From Alphaproteobacteria bacterium (lineage in GTDB: Bacteria > Pseudomonadota > Alphaproteobacteria > Acetobacterales > Acetobacteraceae), in contig JADZEB010000001.1 in assembly GCA_020850755.1 (NCBI GenBank), positions 1 through 64,000 of the forward strand: a stretch of DNA of 64,000 bases, written 5' to 3'. A program made the position numbers and the translations under genes. How positions within the stretch are numbered: position 1 is the stretch's first letter; each line of letters starts with the position of its first letter. This document shows, piece by piece, positions 28,824 through 37,658 of this stretch. A model generated the notes under the pieces. It was given only the letters and a program-made list of their open reading frames with translations. It made no database searches and was not told where the DNA came from.

Positions 28824-29266
28824 GCCAGCGGGACGAAAGTCGTGCCCGAGGGATCGGACGCGGCTCCGGCGTGCATCGACGCCATCACAGTCCGGGGCCG
28901 CGAGCCGGCCAGTCCAGCCGTGCTGCCAACACCACCTCGCTGCCTTGCTCGTGGCGCCCGCGCGGACCGGGGTTCGCAGGCGCGCGCGCCTGGCCGCCCG
29001 CCGCCGCGACAGGGGCCGGCATGACGAGCTTGCCGGGACGATCCATGGCCACAAGGAGGTCCGACGGCCGGCGCGCGCATGGGCGGTCGCGCAAGGGAAC
29101 CTGCGCACGGTCGGGGCGGGAGCGTCCTTGAAGGCATCCGAGAGACGCGGCTGCGTCTGTAGACCTGGCACCACCGTATCTGTCCGCGGACACTGAACGC
29201 TCAAGCCCCGTTAGGCAGGGGCCTGCATGCTGCTATCATGTCCTCGCAACCCTGGAGGCAAGGACG
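28824..29266. other. Intergenic stretch with a 12-bp palindrome
   Basis: This 443-bp stretch has no convincing gene; open frames on both strands lack conserved features and ribosome binding sites. TGTCCGCGGACA (29181-29192) is a perfect palindrome. TATCAT (29234-29239) is a possible -10 element with a poor TTAGGC -35 at 29211-29216. Both lie upstream of the exported-protein gene at 29267 and may control it. Confidence 0.4.
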
Positions 29267-29881
29267 ATGCTGCGGTTCTGGCCCTGTCGGGTTCTATGGG
29301 CGCAGCTGCTGGTGCTCGGCGCCGTGCTGCCGCTCGCGTCCGCCGCGCAGAGCCCGGGCGCGCCGCTTCCCGATGCCGTCACCGAGACGGCAAGCCAGCA
29401 TGTCATGCTGTGCCGGCCAAGGGGTCGCTGCTTCATTCCCGAGCCCGACGATCCGCTTTTTGTCGGCGATGTGATCGACGTGTTCGAGACCGGACGGGTC
29501 GCGTTCCAGGTGGCCGGGACCGGCCGCGCTGTCCTTTCGGGACCTGGGCGCTTGCGCGTGACGCGCGACCCGGGCGGCGGGATCGCCCTTGCGCTGCTCG
29601 GCGGGCGGCTCAAGGCCGAGCCTCGCGGCGGGCGATCGCTTCTGATCCGGCTCGATCGCCTGCGCTGCACGCTCGCGGGCGGAGGCGCGGTCCTCGACCG
29701 CCAGGGCGGAACCGGGCCGCGGGGTATCACCATCATCGCCAATGGCGCGGGCACGTTGCGCTGCCAGCCAAGGCGCGGCGAAGCGTTCCAGGTTCCACCT
29801 GCGACTCTTGTCGAGTTCCGCGGCAGTGTGCCGCTGGCGCAGCGCCCGGTCGCCCGATCGCCGACAACGCCCCAGCGTTGA
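29267..29881 (+). CDS. Exported protein of unknown function with a FecR-like region
   Basis: A 204-residue protein with a cleavable signal peptide (hydrophobic core 10-25, ASAAQS site). The middle (about 66-110) reads as short beta strands, FVGDVIDVFETGRVAFQVAG then RAVLSGPGRLRV, similar to the FecR/anti-sigma periplasmic beta region. No FecI-type sigma factor or TonB receptor is nearby, so a FecR role is doubtful. Three Cys residues (49, 55, and one near 134) could form disulphides. GGAGG sits 9 bp before the ATG. It opens a group of four exported unknowns (29.3-32.9 kb). Confidence 0.7.
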   Translation: MLRFWPCRVLWAQLLVLGAVLPLASAAQSPGAPLPDAVTETASQHVMLCRPRGRCFIPEPDDPLFVGDVIDVFETGRVAFQVAGTGRAVLSGPGRLRVTRDPGGGIALALLGGRLKAEPRGGRSLLIRLDRLRCTLAGGGAVLDRQGGTGPRGITIIANGAGTLRCQPRRGEAFQVPPATLVEFRGSVPLAQRPVARSPTTPQR

Positions 29882-30016
29882 GCGCGGCGAAGCCTGAAGG
29901 GACGCTATAGCATCGCGCGCTCCCGTCGCTCCGGCTATTGCCCCTGGGGACACTATGGCCTTAGATGATGTGGTATTGCTGCGCGGTCGCAACGAGCGCC
30001 TCGGGGGAGAACAGCG

Positions 30017-31156
30017 ATGCAGCCGGTTCGCAGGCTCCCGATCATCCTCGGGTTCATGGGCGCTGTGCTGGCGCCCTGGGCGGTCGCGAACGCCGAGGAA
30101 ATCGGCTGCCCGCCCGCGATCGGCGCCTACCGGCTCCAGACCAGCGCTGCGAGCGGGACCATCTCGGCCACCCCGCTCGATGTCGCCACCGCTTCCTGCG
30201 ACTACCGCCAGCCCGGCGCCCCCGGCTCCGTGCGGGTGCGCGCCTTCTGGATCGATGCGCGCAGCCAGCGCCTGTCCGAGGATCCGCGCCTGCGCTGCCA
30301 GGAACTGGCGCCGCGCGCGGCCGAACCATGCACCGGCTGGAACTGCCCACCGCCGGTGCGCTGGCAGACCTTCGTCAGCGACACGCATCGCGCCTATGTG
30401 GAGTGGACGTCGGGCTCGCCCTTCGACGAGCCGGCGCGGCTTGCCCTGCGCAATCTCCTCCAGGAGCGTGTGGTGCCGCGCGCGGCCGCGTGTGCCGCCG
30501 GCGAGCGACAGGGCGGCGCCCTGCCCGCGCAGGCCGGCGCCACCACCAACCAGGGCGCGGGGGCGCAGGCGCAGCGTTCGCCGGGCATTCCGGGCACGAC
30601 ATCCTCCGCACCCGGTCCGGCGGCCCCCGCGACGGTCGTCGACATCACGCTGCGCGACATGCCGAGCGGGCCCTTGCCGGTGGGTCCGGGCTGGCTTCGC
30701 CTCGACGGGGAGACCTTCACCATCCAGTCCTCGCCCGGCCAGCACACATGGTGGCGGCTGTCGCACTCGGCCGCGCCGAACCTGCGCGCCTCAGGCGTGA
30801 TCCGCATGCAGGAGGGCGGCGATTGGCGCAATGCCGGCATGGTGCTGTCGGCCGGCGAGCGGCTGGACAACATGGTGGATGGAGCGATCTATGCCGGTGT
30901 CGGGCGCGACGGCACCCGCCTCGAACTGCATCGCTGGAGCGGCAATGGCTGGACGGAGCTGGGCGCGGTGCCCTCGGCCGGGCTGCGGGGCGATCATGTC
31001 GATGTCTTCCGCCAGGGCGAGCGCTATCTCGTGCGGCTCAATGGCCAGCCCTTCACCGCGCCGGCGGCGGCCGGCCGCCCGGACTGGGTGTTCTTCCTGG
31101 TGGAAGGGGGCGTGCGCGCCTCGATCACCGGCTGGCAGGTCGAGCGGCTGCCCTGA
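30017..31156 (+). CDS. Exported two-domain protein of unknown function
   Basis: A 379-residue protein with a signal peptide ending AVANAEE. Domain 1 (30-155) is Cys-rich (GCPPAIG, ASCDYRQPG, RCQEL, PCTGWNCPPP). A Gln/Ala/Pro linker (about 160-205) follows. Domain 2 (210-379) has Trp-rich beta strands (HTWWRLSHS, DWRNAGMVLSAGER, WVFFLVEGG) that look like a jelly-roll or concanavalin-like fold. The GGGGGAG ribosome binding site precedes the ATG. It could be a surface or carbohydrate-associated protein, but no family is recognised. It is convergent with the next exported unknown. Confidence 0.7.
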   Translation: MQPVRRLPIILGFMGAVLAPWAVANAEEIGCPPAIGAYRLQTSAASGTISATPLDVATASCDYRQPGAPGSVRVRAFWIDARSQRLSEDPRLRCQELAPRAAEPCTGWNCPPPVRWQTFVSDTHRAYVEWTSGSPFDEPARLALRNLLQERVVPRAAACAAGERQGGALPAQAGATTNQGAGAQAQRSPGIPGTTSSAPGPAAPATVVDITLRDMPSGPLPVGPGWLRLDGETFTIQSSPGQHTWWRLSHSAAPNLRASGVIRMQEGGDWRNAGMVLSAGERLDNMVDGAIYAGVGRDGTRLELHRWSGNGWTELGAVPSAGLRGDHVDVFRQGERYLVRLNGQPFTAPAAAGRPDWVFFLVEGGVRASITGWQVERLP

Positions 31157-31287
31157 AGCCGCCGGCGCGGCCGGCCTGGCGCGGCCAGCGGCCGCGTTGA
31201 TCCCTCGCGGCACCATTCGGACGCGGCACCCGGGCAGTGACGCAACCGATGCGTGGCGGCGCGGTGCCGTCCCGGCCTCGCGGATAT

Positions 31288-32265
31288 TCACCGCGCGCGG
31301 ATATTCTGCGCGTCGCAGACGAAATCGACACCGACGGGACCCGCCACCAGGCCGCGCCGATCGGTGATCGTCACCTCGTACCTCATGGTCCAGGTGCCAT
31401 TGTGCTCCTGCGCGCCGGTCTCGCACCAGACGGCATCCCTGAGTTCGATCATGCCCGCCTGCTCGGCGCGCACGACGGAGCGTCGCTCGGTGCCGCAACT
31501 CCAGTTTCTCGGCCCCCCGCTATCGAAGCAGCCACCGCGCTCGGCTGGGCGGGGGGCCAGCACGATGTTCACGGGGAATTCGGGCGTGCCGGAATAGCGC
31601 ACAACCAGTGGCAGCCGCGGCCCGCGATTCGTCGTCCGCACCGCCGGCAGGTCGGTGATCGCGAAGCCACCCGGACCGGCGGCACCGGCGGGACGGCGCG
31701 CTTCGGGCGGTGGCTGCCCGACGCACAGCCCGGCCGGATCGACCCGCACGAGATAGCCCCGTGCCGAGCGCAGCGAGGTCGCGAGGGCATCCGCCTCGGC
31801 GACCAGACTCCCGGCCAGCATGTTGTAGCCGAGCACGGCCAGCGTCGTCTGGTCGAGCTGGGCGCCGCCGCGCGCACGCGACAATCCGACCGCCGCCTCG
31901 CGCCACGCGTCGCGCAGCGCTGTCGCCTCCGTTTCGAGATCGCCGAGGCGCCGCGCCTCGGCCTCGAGTTCGGCCAGAGTGACGCGCGATTGCGCGCAGG
32001 CCGTTGGGGCGTCGCGTCCGCCCTGGGCGATGATCTTGCCGATCAGCGCCTCGCTGACCTCGAGCCGCTGGCGGTAGGACTCCAGCCGGTCCCGCGCTGC
32101 GCTGCGCAGCGGCTCGATGCAGGCAATGAAGGCGCGCGGCTCGTTGGCATCGAGCCCGACGCGGCAGACACTGTAGGGATCGTTCGCCGCCGCCGGTCCG
32201 GCCAAGGTGAAACCGAGAAACGCACACAGGAGCCCGAGCCGGCGGCCACGCAGGATTGTCCTCAT
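31288..32265 (-). CDS. Exported protein of unknown function
   Basis: A 325-residue protein with a signal peptide (LGLLCAFLGFTLAGPAAAND). After the signal comes a helical, probably coiled-coil region (about 50-150, with the heptad-like LAELEAEARRLGDLETEATAL). A C-terminal beta domain follows, with Cys pairs (GGCFDSGG, WSCGTE, WCETG, FVCDA) that are probably disulphide-bonded. GGGGAGG lies 6 bp before the ATG at 32265. The frame is open a further 63 bp without features. I do not recognise the family. Confidence 0.7.
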   Translation of the reverse strand: MRTILRGRRLGLLCAFLGFTLAGPAAANDPYSVCRVGLDANEPRAFIACIEPLRSAARDRLESYRQRLEVSEALIGKIIAQGGRDAPTACAQSRVTLAELEAEARRLGDLETEATALRDAWREAAVGLSRARGGAQLDQTTLAVLGYNMLAGSLVAEADALATSLRSARGYLVRVDPAGLCVGQPPPEARRPAGAAGPGGFAITDLPAVRTTNRGPRLPLVVRYSGTPEFPVNIVLAPRPAERGGCFDSGGPRNWSCGTERRSVVRAEQAGMIELRDAVWCETGAQEHNGTWTMRYEVTITDRRGLVAGPVGVDFVCDAQNIRAR

Positions 32266-32472
32266 CCCCGCCTCCCCGCTTGCGCACCGGCAGCGACCTG
32301 CCGGGCGACCGCCTGCCGCCGGGGGCATGCCGCGGCAAGGACGATCACGGCCATAGTCATGCCGAATGCGTACCTATACTATGGATACCATGCTGCCGCA
32401 GAACCGCAAAGCGAGGCCGGTTTCTGGCGGCGCACCAGGCCGGCCGGATCAGGACCGGGAAGGGGCGCATCG

Positions 32473-32892
32473 ATGGATCTTCGCGCGTTCTCGTCGCACC
32501 TGTCCGCCGGCGCGTTTTTTGTCGTGGCGGCGTGCGCCGCCGTGTCGGACGTGACGGTTCCATCACCGGAGATCGTCGCGCCGCCGGCAGGCTTCGCCGC
32601 GCGACTGGGCGTGCGCATCGGCGATGATTTCGGCCTCGGATCCTATCCCGAGTATGCGCATGACCTGGACGCCGTGTTCCGCTACCTCCGGGAACGACAC
32701 TCGGTGGGCAGCCTGATGGGACGTTGGGACCGCGTGTTTGCCACCAGTGTCCCGGTTCGGCGCGGCGGCCTGGAAGGCCCGGCCTATGCCTTCGCGTCGA
32801 ACGCGTTTTTCACCGGCGACATCGTCTATGCGGTTGCCACCGCCCACCCCAGCCACCCGCGCGCGATCTATGTGTGGCGGCAAGCCAACTGA
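32473..32892 (+). CDS. Small putative lipoprotein of unknown function
   Basis: A 139-residue protein with a hydrophobic N-terminus ending VVAAC, a plausible lipobox (Cys21). The mature part is Tyr/Arg-rich (YPEYAHDLDAVFRYLRERHS) and has no recognisable motif. TATACT at 32375-32380 is a possible -10 element about 95 bp upstream, in an AT-rich patch, without a good -35. It is the last of four exported unknowns, just before the catabolic island. Confidence 0.55.
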   Translation: MDLRAFSSHLSAGAFFVVAACAAVSDVTVPSPEIVAPPAGFAARLGVRIGDDFGLGSYPEYAHDLDAVFRYLRERHSVGSLMGRWDRVFATSVPVRRGGLEGPAYAFASNAFFTGDIVYAVATAHPSHPRAIYVWRQAN

Positions 32893-33011
32893 ATCGCCTC
32901 GGCCGGGGGTGGCGACCTGACCGGAACAAGAACGCCAGCCGGAGCCCGGATCGGCCTGGATGCGAGGCTGATCGGCGCGCGGACCTCCGGGCGCTGAACA
33001 AGGACATGCCA

Positions 33012-34145
33012 ATGGATCACCGTGCCAGGATCACCTCGCTAGAGATCACCGGTGTTGCGGTGCCTCTGGTGGGATCTTTCGCAAGCGCCACCAGCAGCGG
33101 CAACGAGCAGCGCAGCGCCATCGTACGCCTTCGTTCAGGCGATGGAGCCGAGGGGATCGGCAATTGCGATCCTTCGCCCGGCTATTCGCCGGAGACGATC
33201 GAAGAAACACTCAGGGCCCTGGAGGAAAGACTCGGCCCGGCAGTGCTTGGCCTGCCATCCACCAGCATTCATCGCGTGCTTGCAGAGATGAACCTTGCGC
33301 TGGCCGGCTTCAACGAGGCCAAGGCCGCGATCGAGATGGCGTGCTGCGACCTTTCCGCGCGTCGTGCCGGCATCCCGCTCCATGATTTCCTGGGCGGTGC
33401 GGTGCGCGAGCGCGTTTCCTTCAATGCCTGGATCGGTCTTCTCTCGCCCGCCGCTGCCGCTGCCGAAGCGCTCCTGTGGCAGGAGCGCGGCTATCGGTCG
33501 GCGAAGATCAAGGTCGGCGGCGACCTGGACCCGGACGTGAGCCGTGTGCGCGCCGTGCGCGAGGCAGTGGGGCCGGCGTTCCGCCTGCGCGTCGATGGCA
33601 ACACGAGCTATGACCTTGGCGGAGCGATCATGCTTGCCGAGAGGCTCGCGCCACTCGATCTCGAACTGCTGGAACAACCGGTGGCCGAGATCGCCGAGCT
33701 GGTGGAGCTGCGTCGCGCCGCGAACCGAATCGGGCTGCGCATCATGGCCGATGAGTCGGTCACCGATCATGCCAGCTTGATCGAGATCATTCGCACTGGT
33801 GCCGCCGATCTGGTGAAGCTCAAGGCGATGAAGCAAGGCGGCCTGCTATCGACCCGCCGGATGATCGAGACAGCCGCTGCCGCAGGTCTGCCCTGCGTCA
33901 TCGGTCATGGCTTCGGCCTAGGGGTGAACACGATGGCGGAGATCATGCTTTCAGCCACCTCGGCCAACGTCATCGAGGGGCTGGAGTGCGTCGGCCCGTT
34001 GAAGACCTCCGACGACATCACGGATCGCCGCCTGGACCTGACAAGCGGCAGCATGCCCGTGCCGGACGGCGTCGGGCTGGCCGTCACCTTGGATGCGGCG
34101 AAGATCGAGCGCTATCGCTTCCATGCGGCCCGGCTGTCCGCCTGA
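33012..34145 (+). CDS. Enolase-superfamily enzyme, mandelate racemase/muconate lactonising group
   Basis: A 377-residue TIM-barrel enzyme that abstracts a proton alpha to a carboxylate. Expected residues are in place: the KxK pair K165/K167 in SAKIKVGG, metal ligands D195 (VDGN), E221 (LEQP) and D247/E248 (ADES), and the opposite base K271 (KLKAMKQGG). This is the muconate-lactonising/dipeptide-epimerase layout, not the mandelate-racemase His-Asp layout. AAGGA at 33000-33004 favours the ATG at 33012 over that at 33006. It opens the catabolic island and converges on the MmgE/PrpD genes. Cycloisomerase, racemase or dehydratase activity cannot be distinguished. Confidence 0.9.
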   Translation: MDHRARITSLEITGVAVPLVGSFASATSSGNEQRSAIVRLRSGDGAEGIGNCDPSPGYSPETIEETLRALEERLGPAVLGLPSTSIHRVLAEMNLALAGFNEAKAAIEMACCDLSARRAGIPLHDFLGGAVRERVSFNAWIGLLSPAAAAAEALLWQERGYRSAKIKVGGDLDPDVSRVRAVREAVGPAFRLRVDGNTSYDLGGAIMLAERLAPLDLELLEQPVAEIAELVELRRAANRIGLRIMADESVTDHASLIEIIRTGAADLVKLKAMKQGGLLSTRRMIETAAAAGLPCVIGHGFGLGVNTMAEIMLSATSANVIEGLECVGPLKTSDDITDRRLDLTSGSMPVPDGVGLAVTLDAAKIERYRFHAARLSA

Positions 34146-34157
34146 CAGCCAGCGCGT

Positions 34158-35516
34158 CTATCTGGCGTGACTGCGCATGGCGGCGGTCAGGTCCGCGGCA
34201 GCGCCCGCGCCATCGATCGCCATGACCATCTCGGTCACCGCGGCGACCCCGGCGGGAACCATGTAGCGCCCGGCCAGCAGGGCGAATTTGGCCTTCAGCT
34301 CGTCGTCGGTGAACGGGTTGAGATAGTGGCCGCGGGGATCTTCCGTCATGTCGCTGACGGTGCGTCCGTCCGCCAGTTCGATCGTGATGCGCGCTGGCCG
34401 GATGGCTGGAATTCGCTTGGCAAGCTCTGCATCCTCGCGCAGCTGGGTCACCTCCGCCACCCGCTGGATATCCGTATTGGCCCGCGCCTCGGCCGTGAAG
34501 GCCTCGTGGTTGGCATGGCCCAGCACGGCGACCGCCGCCACCGCGTAGCGCAGGGAAAACTTGGCGCCGAGCGTGCTTCGCGGCCGGGCCGTGTCCAATG
34601 TGTGATAGGGCGCGTAGATGTCCACCTGGATGCGCCTGATGTCGGCGGGCCGAATGCCGTGGGCCTTGCGCAGGCGCAAAGTCGATTCCACGCTCGCATC
34701 GAAATTGCCGTTGCACGCGTACTGCTTGTGGTAGTTCTGCTCGATGCAATAGGGGGCGCCAAGCTTGTCGATCATGCGCTCCGGCTCGAACGGGCCGAGC
34801 AGTCCGTAGCTTGTCGCCGGGCCGTCGAGCAACCCGAGATAGCCGCATTCGACCAGTTCCGTCGCGAGGATGCCGTCGCGTGCGCCAGCACCATTGAGGA
34901 AGTTCCGCACATTGGCGCCTTGCAGCAGCACGCGATAGCTCGACAGATGGCCAAGCGAGGTCGCCACATTGATCACCTCGCGCATCTGCCCGGCCGAGTA
35001 ACCCTTGAGCTTGGCAACGCCCACCGCCGTGCCCAGGACGGCAAAGAGCCCGTGACCGATGGTCACGAACTTGGGAGTGCGCAGCGCCAGCGCGCCACGC
35101 GAGCACGCCTCGTAGCCGAGAATCACCGCAAGCAGAAGATCGCGGCCGCTGCTGCCCAGTGCCTCGGCGGCGGCAAGAATGCCAGGCACGACATTCGCGC
35201 CCGCATGGGCCGTGGCGTAGCGATAGCCATCGTCGAGTTCGACCGAGCAGGCCTGCACGCCGTTGATCAGCGCCGCAATCGAGGTCTCGGTGCGCGGGAA
35301 CCCGGCGGCAAGAAGCGTTGCGGCATTGCGGCCGCCAGGATCGCGCCGCGACAGCGTGGAGAGCTTCATGTTCTCCGGTTCCTCGCTGCCGCGCATGATC
35401 GCGCCGAGATTGTCGAGCAGCACGCGCTTGCCCGCGTGAACGGCGCTCGGGGTGAGGTCGTCATAGCGCGTCTGGCAGATGAACTCGGCGAACCGATCTA
35501 GGTAAGCGGCACTCAT
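34158..35516 (-). CDS. MmgE/PrpD family protein A
   Basis: A 452-residue member of the MmgE/PrpD (2-methylcitrate dehydratase, cis-aconitate decarboxylase) family, cofactor-free lyases acting on tricarboxylic-type acids. The N-terminal all-helical domain shows ELDDGYRYATAHAGANVVPGILA (split here by residue 100) and NGAGARDGILATEL. The C-terminal lid contains NYHKQYACNGNFDAS. It ends a same-strand run SBP-ATPase-permease-MmgE/PrpD B-MmgE/PrpD A. There is no prpB/prpC nearby, so this is not a methylcitrate cycle. The substrate is probably the compound carried by the linked ABC importer. Confidence 0.88.
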   Translation of the reverse strand: MSAAYLDRFAEFICQTRYDDLTPSAVHAGKRVLLDNLGAIMRGSEEPENMKLSTLSRRDPGGRNAATLLAAGFPRTETSIAALINGVQACSVELDDGYRYATAHAGANVVPGILAAAEALGSSGRDLLLAVILGYEACSRGALALRTPKFVTIGHGLFAVLGTAVGVAKLKGYSAGQMREVINVATSLGHLSSYRVLLQGANVRNFLNGAGARDGILATELVECGYLGLLDGPATSYGLLGPFEPERMIDKLGAPYCIEQNYHKQYACNGNFDASVESTLRLRKAHGIRPADIRRIQVDIYAPYHTLDTARPRSTLGAKFSLRYAVAAVAVLGHANHEAFTAEARANTDIQRVAEVTQLREDAELAKRIPAIRPARITIELADGRTVSDMTEDPRGHYLNPFTDDELKAKFALLAGRYMVPAGVAAVTEMVMAIDGAGAAADLTAAMRSHAR

Positions 35517-35533
35517 GGGCTACTCCTTGGGTG

Positions 35534-36850
35534 TCAGGAGGATGGATCGATACAGCCAAGCTGCCCGAGATCGAACCGCTCGCCCTCGTTGACCTGCATC
35601 AGCATGGTCCAGGTGGCGGCGGCATGATCCACCCCGAGCGCTGGCGACACGACAGCAAGGAACTTCTCGCGCAAACGCGCGCCAAGCGTTCCGCTCGGGG
35701 CTGGGTCGGACTGTTCCGTGGCAATGGCTTCGACGCTTTGGCCCGGGTAGTGGATCAGAATGCGGTAGGCGTCGCTTGAGACCCGGAACTCGACCTTGGA
35801 GGCAAGTGCCGCCACGCTTGCATCGGCAAGGTGCAATTCCTTGCCAGGCGCATGGCCGTGCAGCAGTTCCTCGGCCAGTGTGTAGCGCAGGTTGAATCGC
35901 CGGGAGAGGGCGTTCGGCGCCGTCTCCGCCATGAAACCCGACAGCGCCTGGGGGCCGTTGACGAGGATTGCCTCGATGTTCTCCGGCGGACCCGGCAACT
36001 GGACCTTGCGCATCGCCCGCACCGCGGGATGCAGCGAGTTGCAGACCGGGAGAAACTTGTACTCGATTCGCTCAATCGCCCAGCAGGAGAGGTCGACCGC
36101 CCGAGGCTGGGACGCGACGCCTGCCTGTGCCCGCACGAACTCGATCGCGTCGGTCGGGGCGGTGATGCCGGCGGCAACGCTTTCGAGGCTGCGCTGCGCG
36201 ATGTCCACCGCCATCCCTGCATAGGCATTGCGTATGGTCGCGCCCTGCCAAGCGGCGGCGAAGGGCAGCCTCGGCCCGAACAGCACTGCCGTGCCGATCA
36301 GATCGGCAAGCCGCCCGATGGGCAGCCGCAGCAGATGCGCGGCGGCCACAGCTGCGGCGCAGGTGGTCCAATAGCCATGCGGGTGCAAGCCGGCCGGCCG
36401 ATCGGGGAAGCAGCCGCCGAGAAGAGCCGCTGCCTCGTAGCCGAGCGCCACCGCACGCAGGAATTCCGCCCAACTCAGCTCGTTCTCCTCGGCGATCGCA
36501 GCAGCGAGGGGAATGACATGCGCCCCGGGGTGCGTCCTGGCTTCCGCCAGCCGGTCATCCAGTTCCCCCGCGGTTGATGCGCAGGCGTTCAGGAATGCCG
36601 CGGTGCGCACATCGGTGCGCTTCCCTCCCGGCAGAACACGGCACCTGCCGTGGCGGGCACGCGGGCCAAGCATGGCGGTGCGAAGTGCCACCTGCTCGGC
36701 TTCAGTGGCGCCCGCGAAGATCGCGCCGACAAGGTCTGCAACCGCATGCCGGGTTGCCACAGCAACCTTCTCCGGCAACGGTTCGGACCAGCGCTCCGCA
36801 AGGAGCGCGGCGATCGCTCTGCTGTCGCTGGCAGCTCCAGCCCTCGCCAT
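35534..36850 (-). CDS. MmgE/PrpD family protein B
   Basis: A 438-residue paralogue of the downstream gene, only 17 bp away, though strongly diverged from it. It has the family's ELDDRLAEARTHPGAHVIPLA segment near residue 95 and the EYKFLPVCNSLHPAV segment in the C-terminal domain; the usual Lys/Tyr pattern is altered relative to copy A. The start at 36850 lies 4 bp after the permease stop, which indicates translational coupling. Tandem pairs may form hetero-oligomers, or the two may act on different stereoisomers. That is inference. Confidence 0.85.
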   Translation of the reverse strand: MARAGAASDSRAIAALLAERWSEPLPEKVAVATRHAVADLVGAIFAGATEAEQVALRTAMLGPRARHGRCRVLPGGKRTDVRTAAFLNACASTAGELDDRLAEARTHPGAHVIPLAAAIAEENELSWAEFLRAVALGYEAAALLGGCFPDRPAGLHPHGYWTTCAAAVAAAHLLRLPIGRLADLIGTAVLFGPRLPFAAAWQGATIRNAYAGMAVDIAQRSLESVAAGITAPTDAIEFVRAQAGVASQPRAVDLSCWAIERIEYKFLPVCNSLHPAVRAMRKVQLPGPPENIEAILVNGPQALSGFMAETAPNALSRRFNLRYTLAEELLHGHAPGKELHLADASVAALASKVEFRVSSDAYRILIHYPGQSVEAIATEQSDPAPSGTLGARLREKFLAVVSPALGVDHAAATWTMLMQVNEGERFDLGQLGCIDPSS

Positions 36851-36854
36851 GGCG

Positions 36855-37658
36855 TCAGAGTCGCCAGCGGAACAGCCGTCGCTCGATCCGCTTCATGGTG
36901 AAATCGAAGGCGAACCCGAGCGCGCCGATGGTCACGGCCGCGACCATCATCTTGTCGACCTCGAAATAGACGCGGGATTCGAAGATCAGGAAGCCGAGGC
37001 CGGCCGAAGCGCCAATGAACTCGGCGGCGACGATAACGAAGAACGAGACGCTGAAGCCCAGGCGGATCCCCGTGACGATGTGCGGCATTGCCGCCGGCAG
37101 CACCACCTTGCGGAAGATGCGCCAGCGCGATGCGCCAAGCGTCTGTGCAGCGCGAAGGAACAGCGGCTCGACGGACTGCACGCCGTTGTAGGTCGTGAGG
37201 AATATCTGGAAGAAGGCAGCATAGGCGATGAAGATGATCTTCGACGTATCCCCGATGCCGAGCCACACCACCATGATCGGCAACAGGGCGATCGGCGGTA
37301 TGGGCCGCAATACGCTGATGATCGGATCGAGAAGGCCGGAGATCCAGCGGTTCCGTCCCGCCACCGTGCCCAGCGGCACGCCGATCACGGCTGCGATCGA
37401 AAACCCGAACACTACACGCGACAGGCTGGCGCCAAGATGCTGGGCAAGCTCGCCCGTCAGCGCCATCTCCCAGGCCGAGGCGGCCACCTTCAGCGAGCCC
37501 GGGAAGAAAACGGGATTCACAAACTTCTGCGCCACGTTGAGGATCGCCAGAAGCTCCCACGCCACCAGCGCGAAGCTGATCACGAGCACAGGCAGGAAGC
37601 GCTCCAGCAGTACGATCGCGGGATGCCTCTGGCGGCGGCGAACGGCCGCGCCACTCAT
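36855..37658 (-). CDS. ABC importer permease, SsuC/TauC type
   Basis: A 267-residue inner-membrane permease with six membrane segments and the EAA loop (RAAQTLGASRWRIFRKVVLP near residue 165). PIPPIALLPIMVVWLGIGD is the conserved sequence of the sulfonate/nitrate/taurine group. The first bases overlap the end of the ATPase gene by 4 bp. With its ATPase and binding protein it makes a complete NitT/TauT-family importer, whose substrates range from sulfonates to aromatic and dicarboxylic acids. The linked MmgE/PrpD genes suggest a carboxylic acid here. Confidence 0.9.
   Translation of the reverse strand: MSGAAVRRRQRHPAIVLLERFLPVLVISFALVAWELLAILNVAQKFVNPVFFPGSLKVAASAWEMALTGELAQHLGASLSRVVFGFSIAAVIGVPLGTVAGRNRWISGLLDPIISVLRPIPPIALLPIMVVWLGIGDTSKIIFIAYAAFFQIFLTTYNGVQSVEPLFLRAAQTLGASRWRIFRKVVLPAAMPHIVTGIRLGFSVSFFVIVAAEFIGASAGLGFLIFESRVYFEVDKMMVAAVTIGALGFAFDFTMKRIERRLFRWRL

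Noticed and set aside
28445..29204. Overlapping minus-strand frames after the Usp gene
   Set aside because: Part is antisense to the Usp gene, and the rest has no ribosome binding site, motif or consistent codon pattern.
29267..29881. FecR anti-sigma regulator
   Set aside because: No sigma factor or TonB receptor gene nearby and only a short strand-level resemblance; reported as unknown exported protein.
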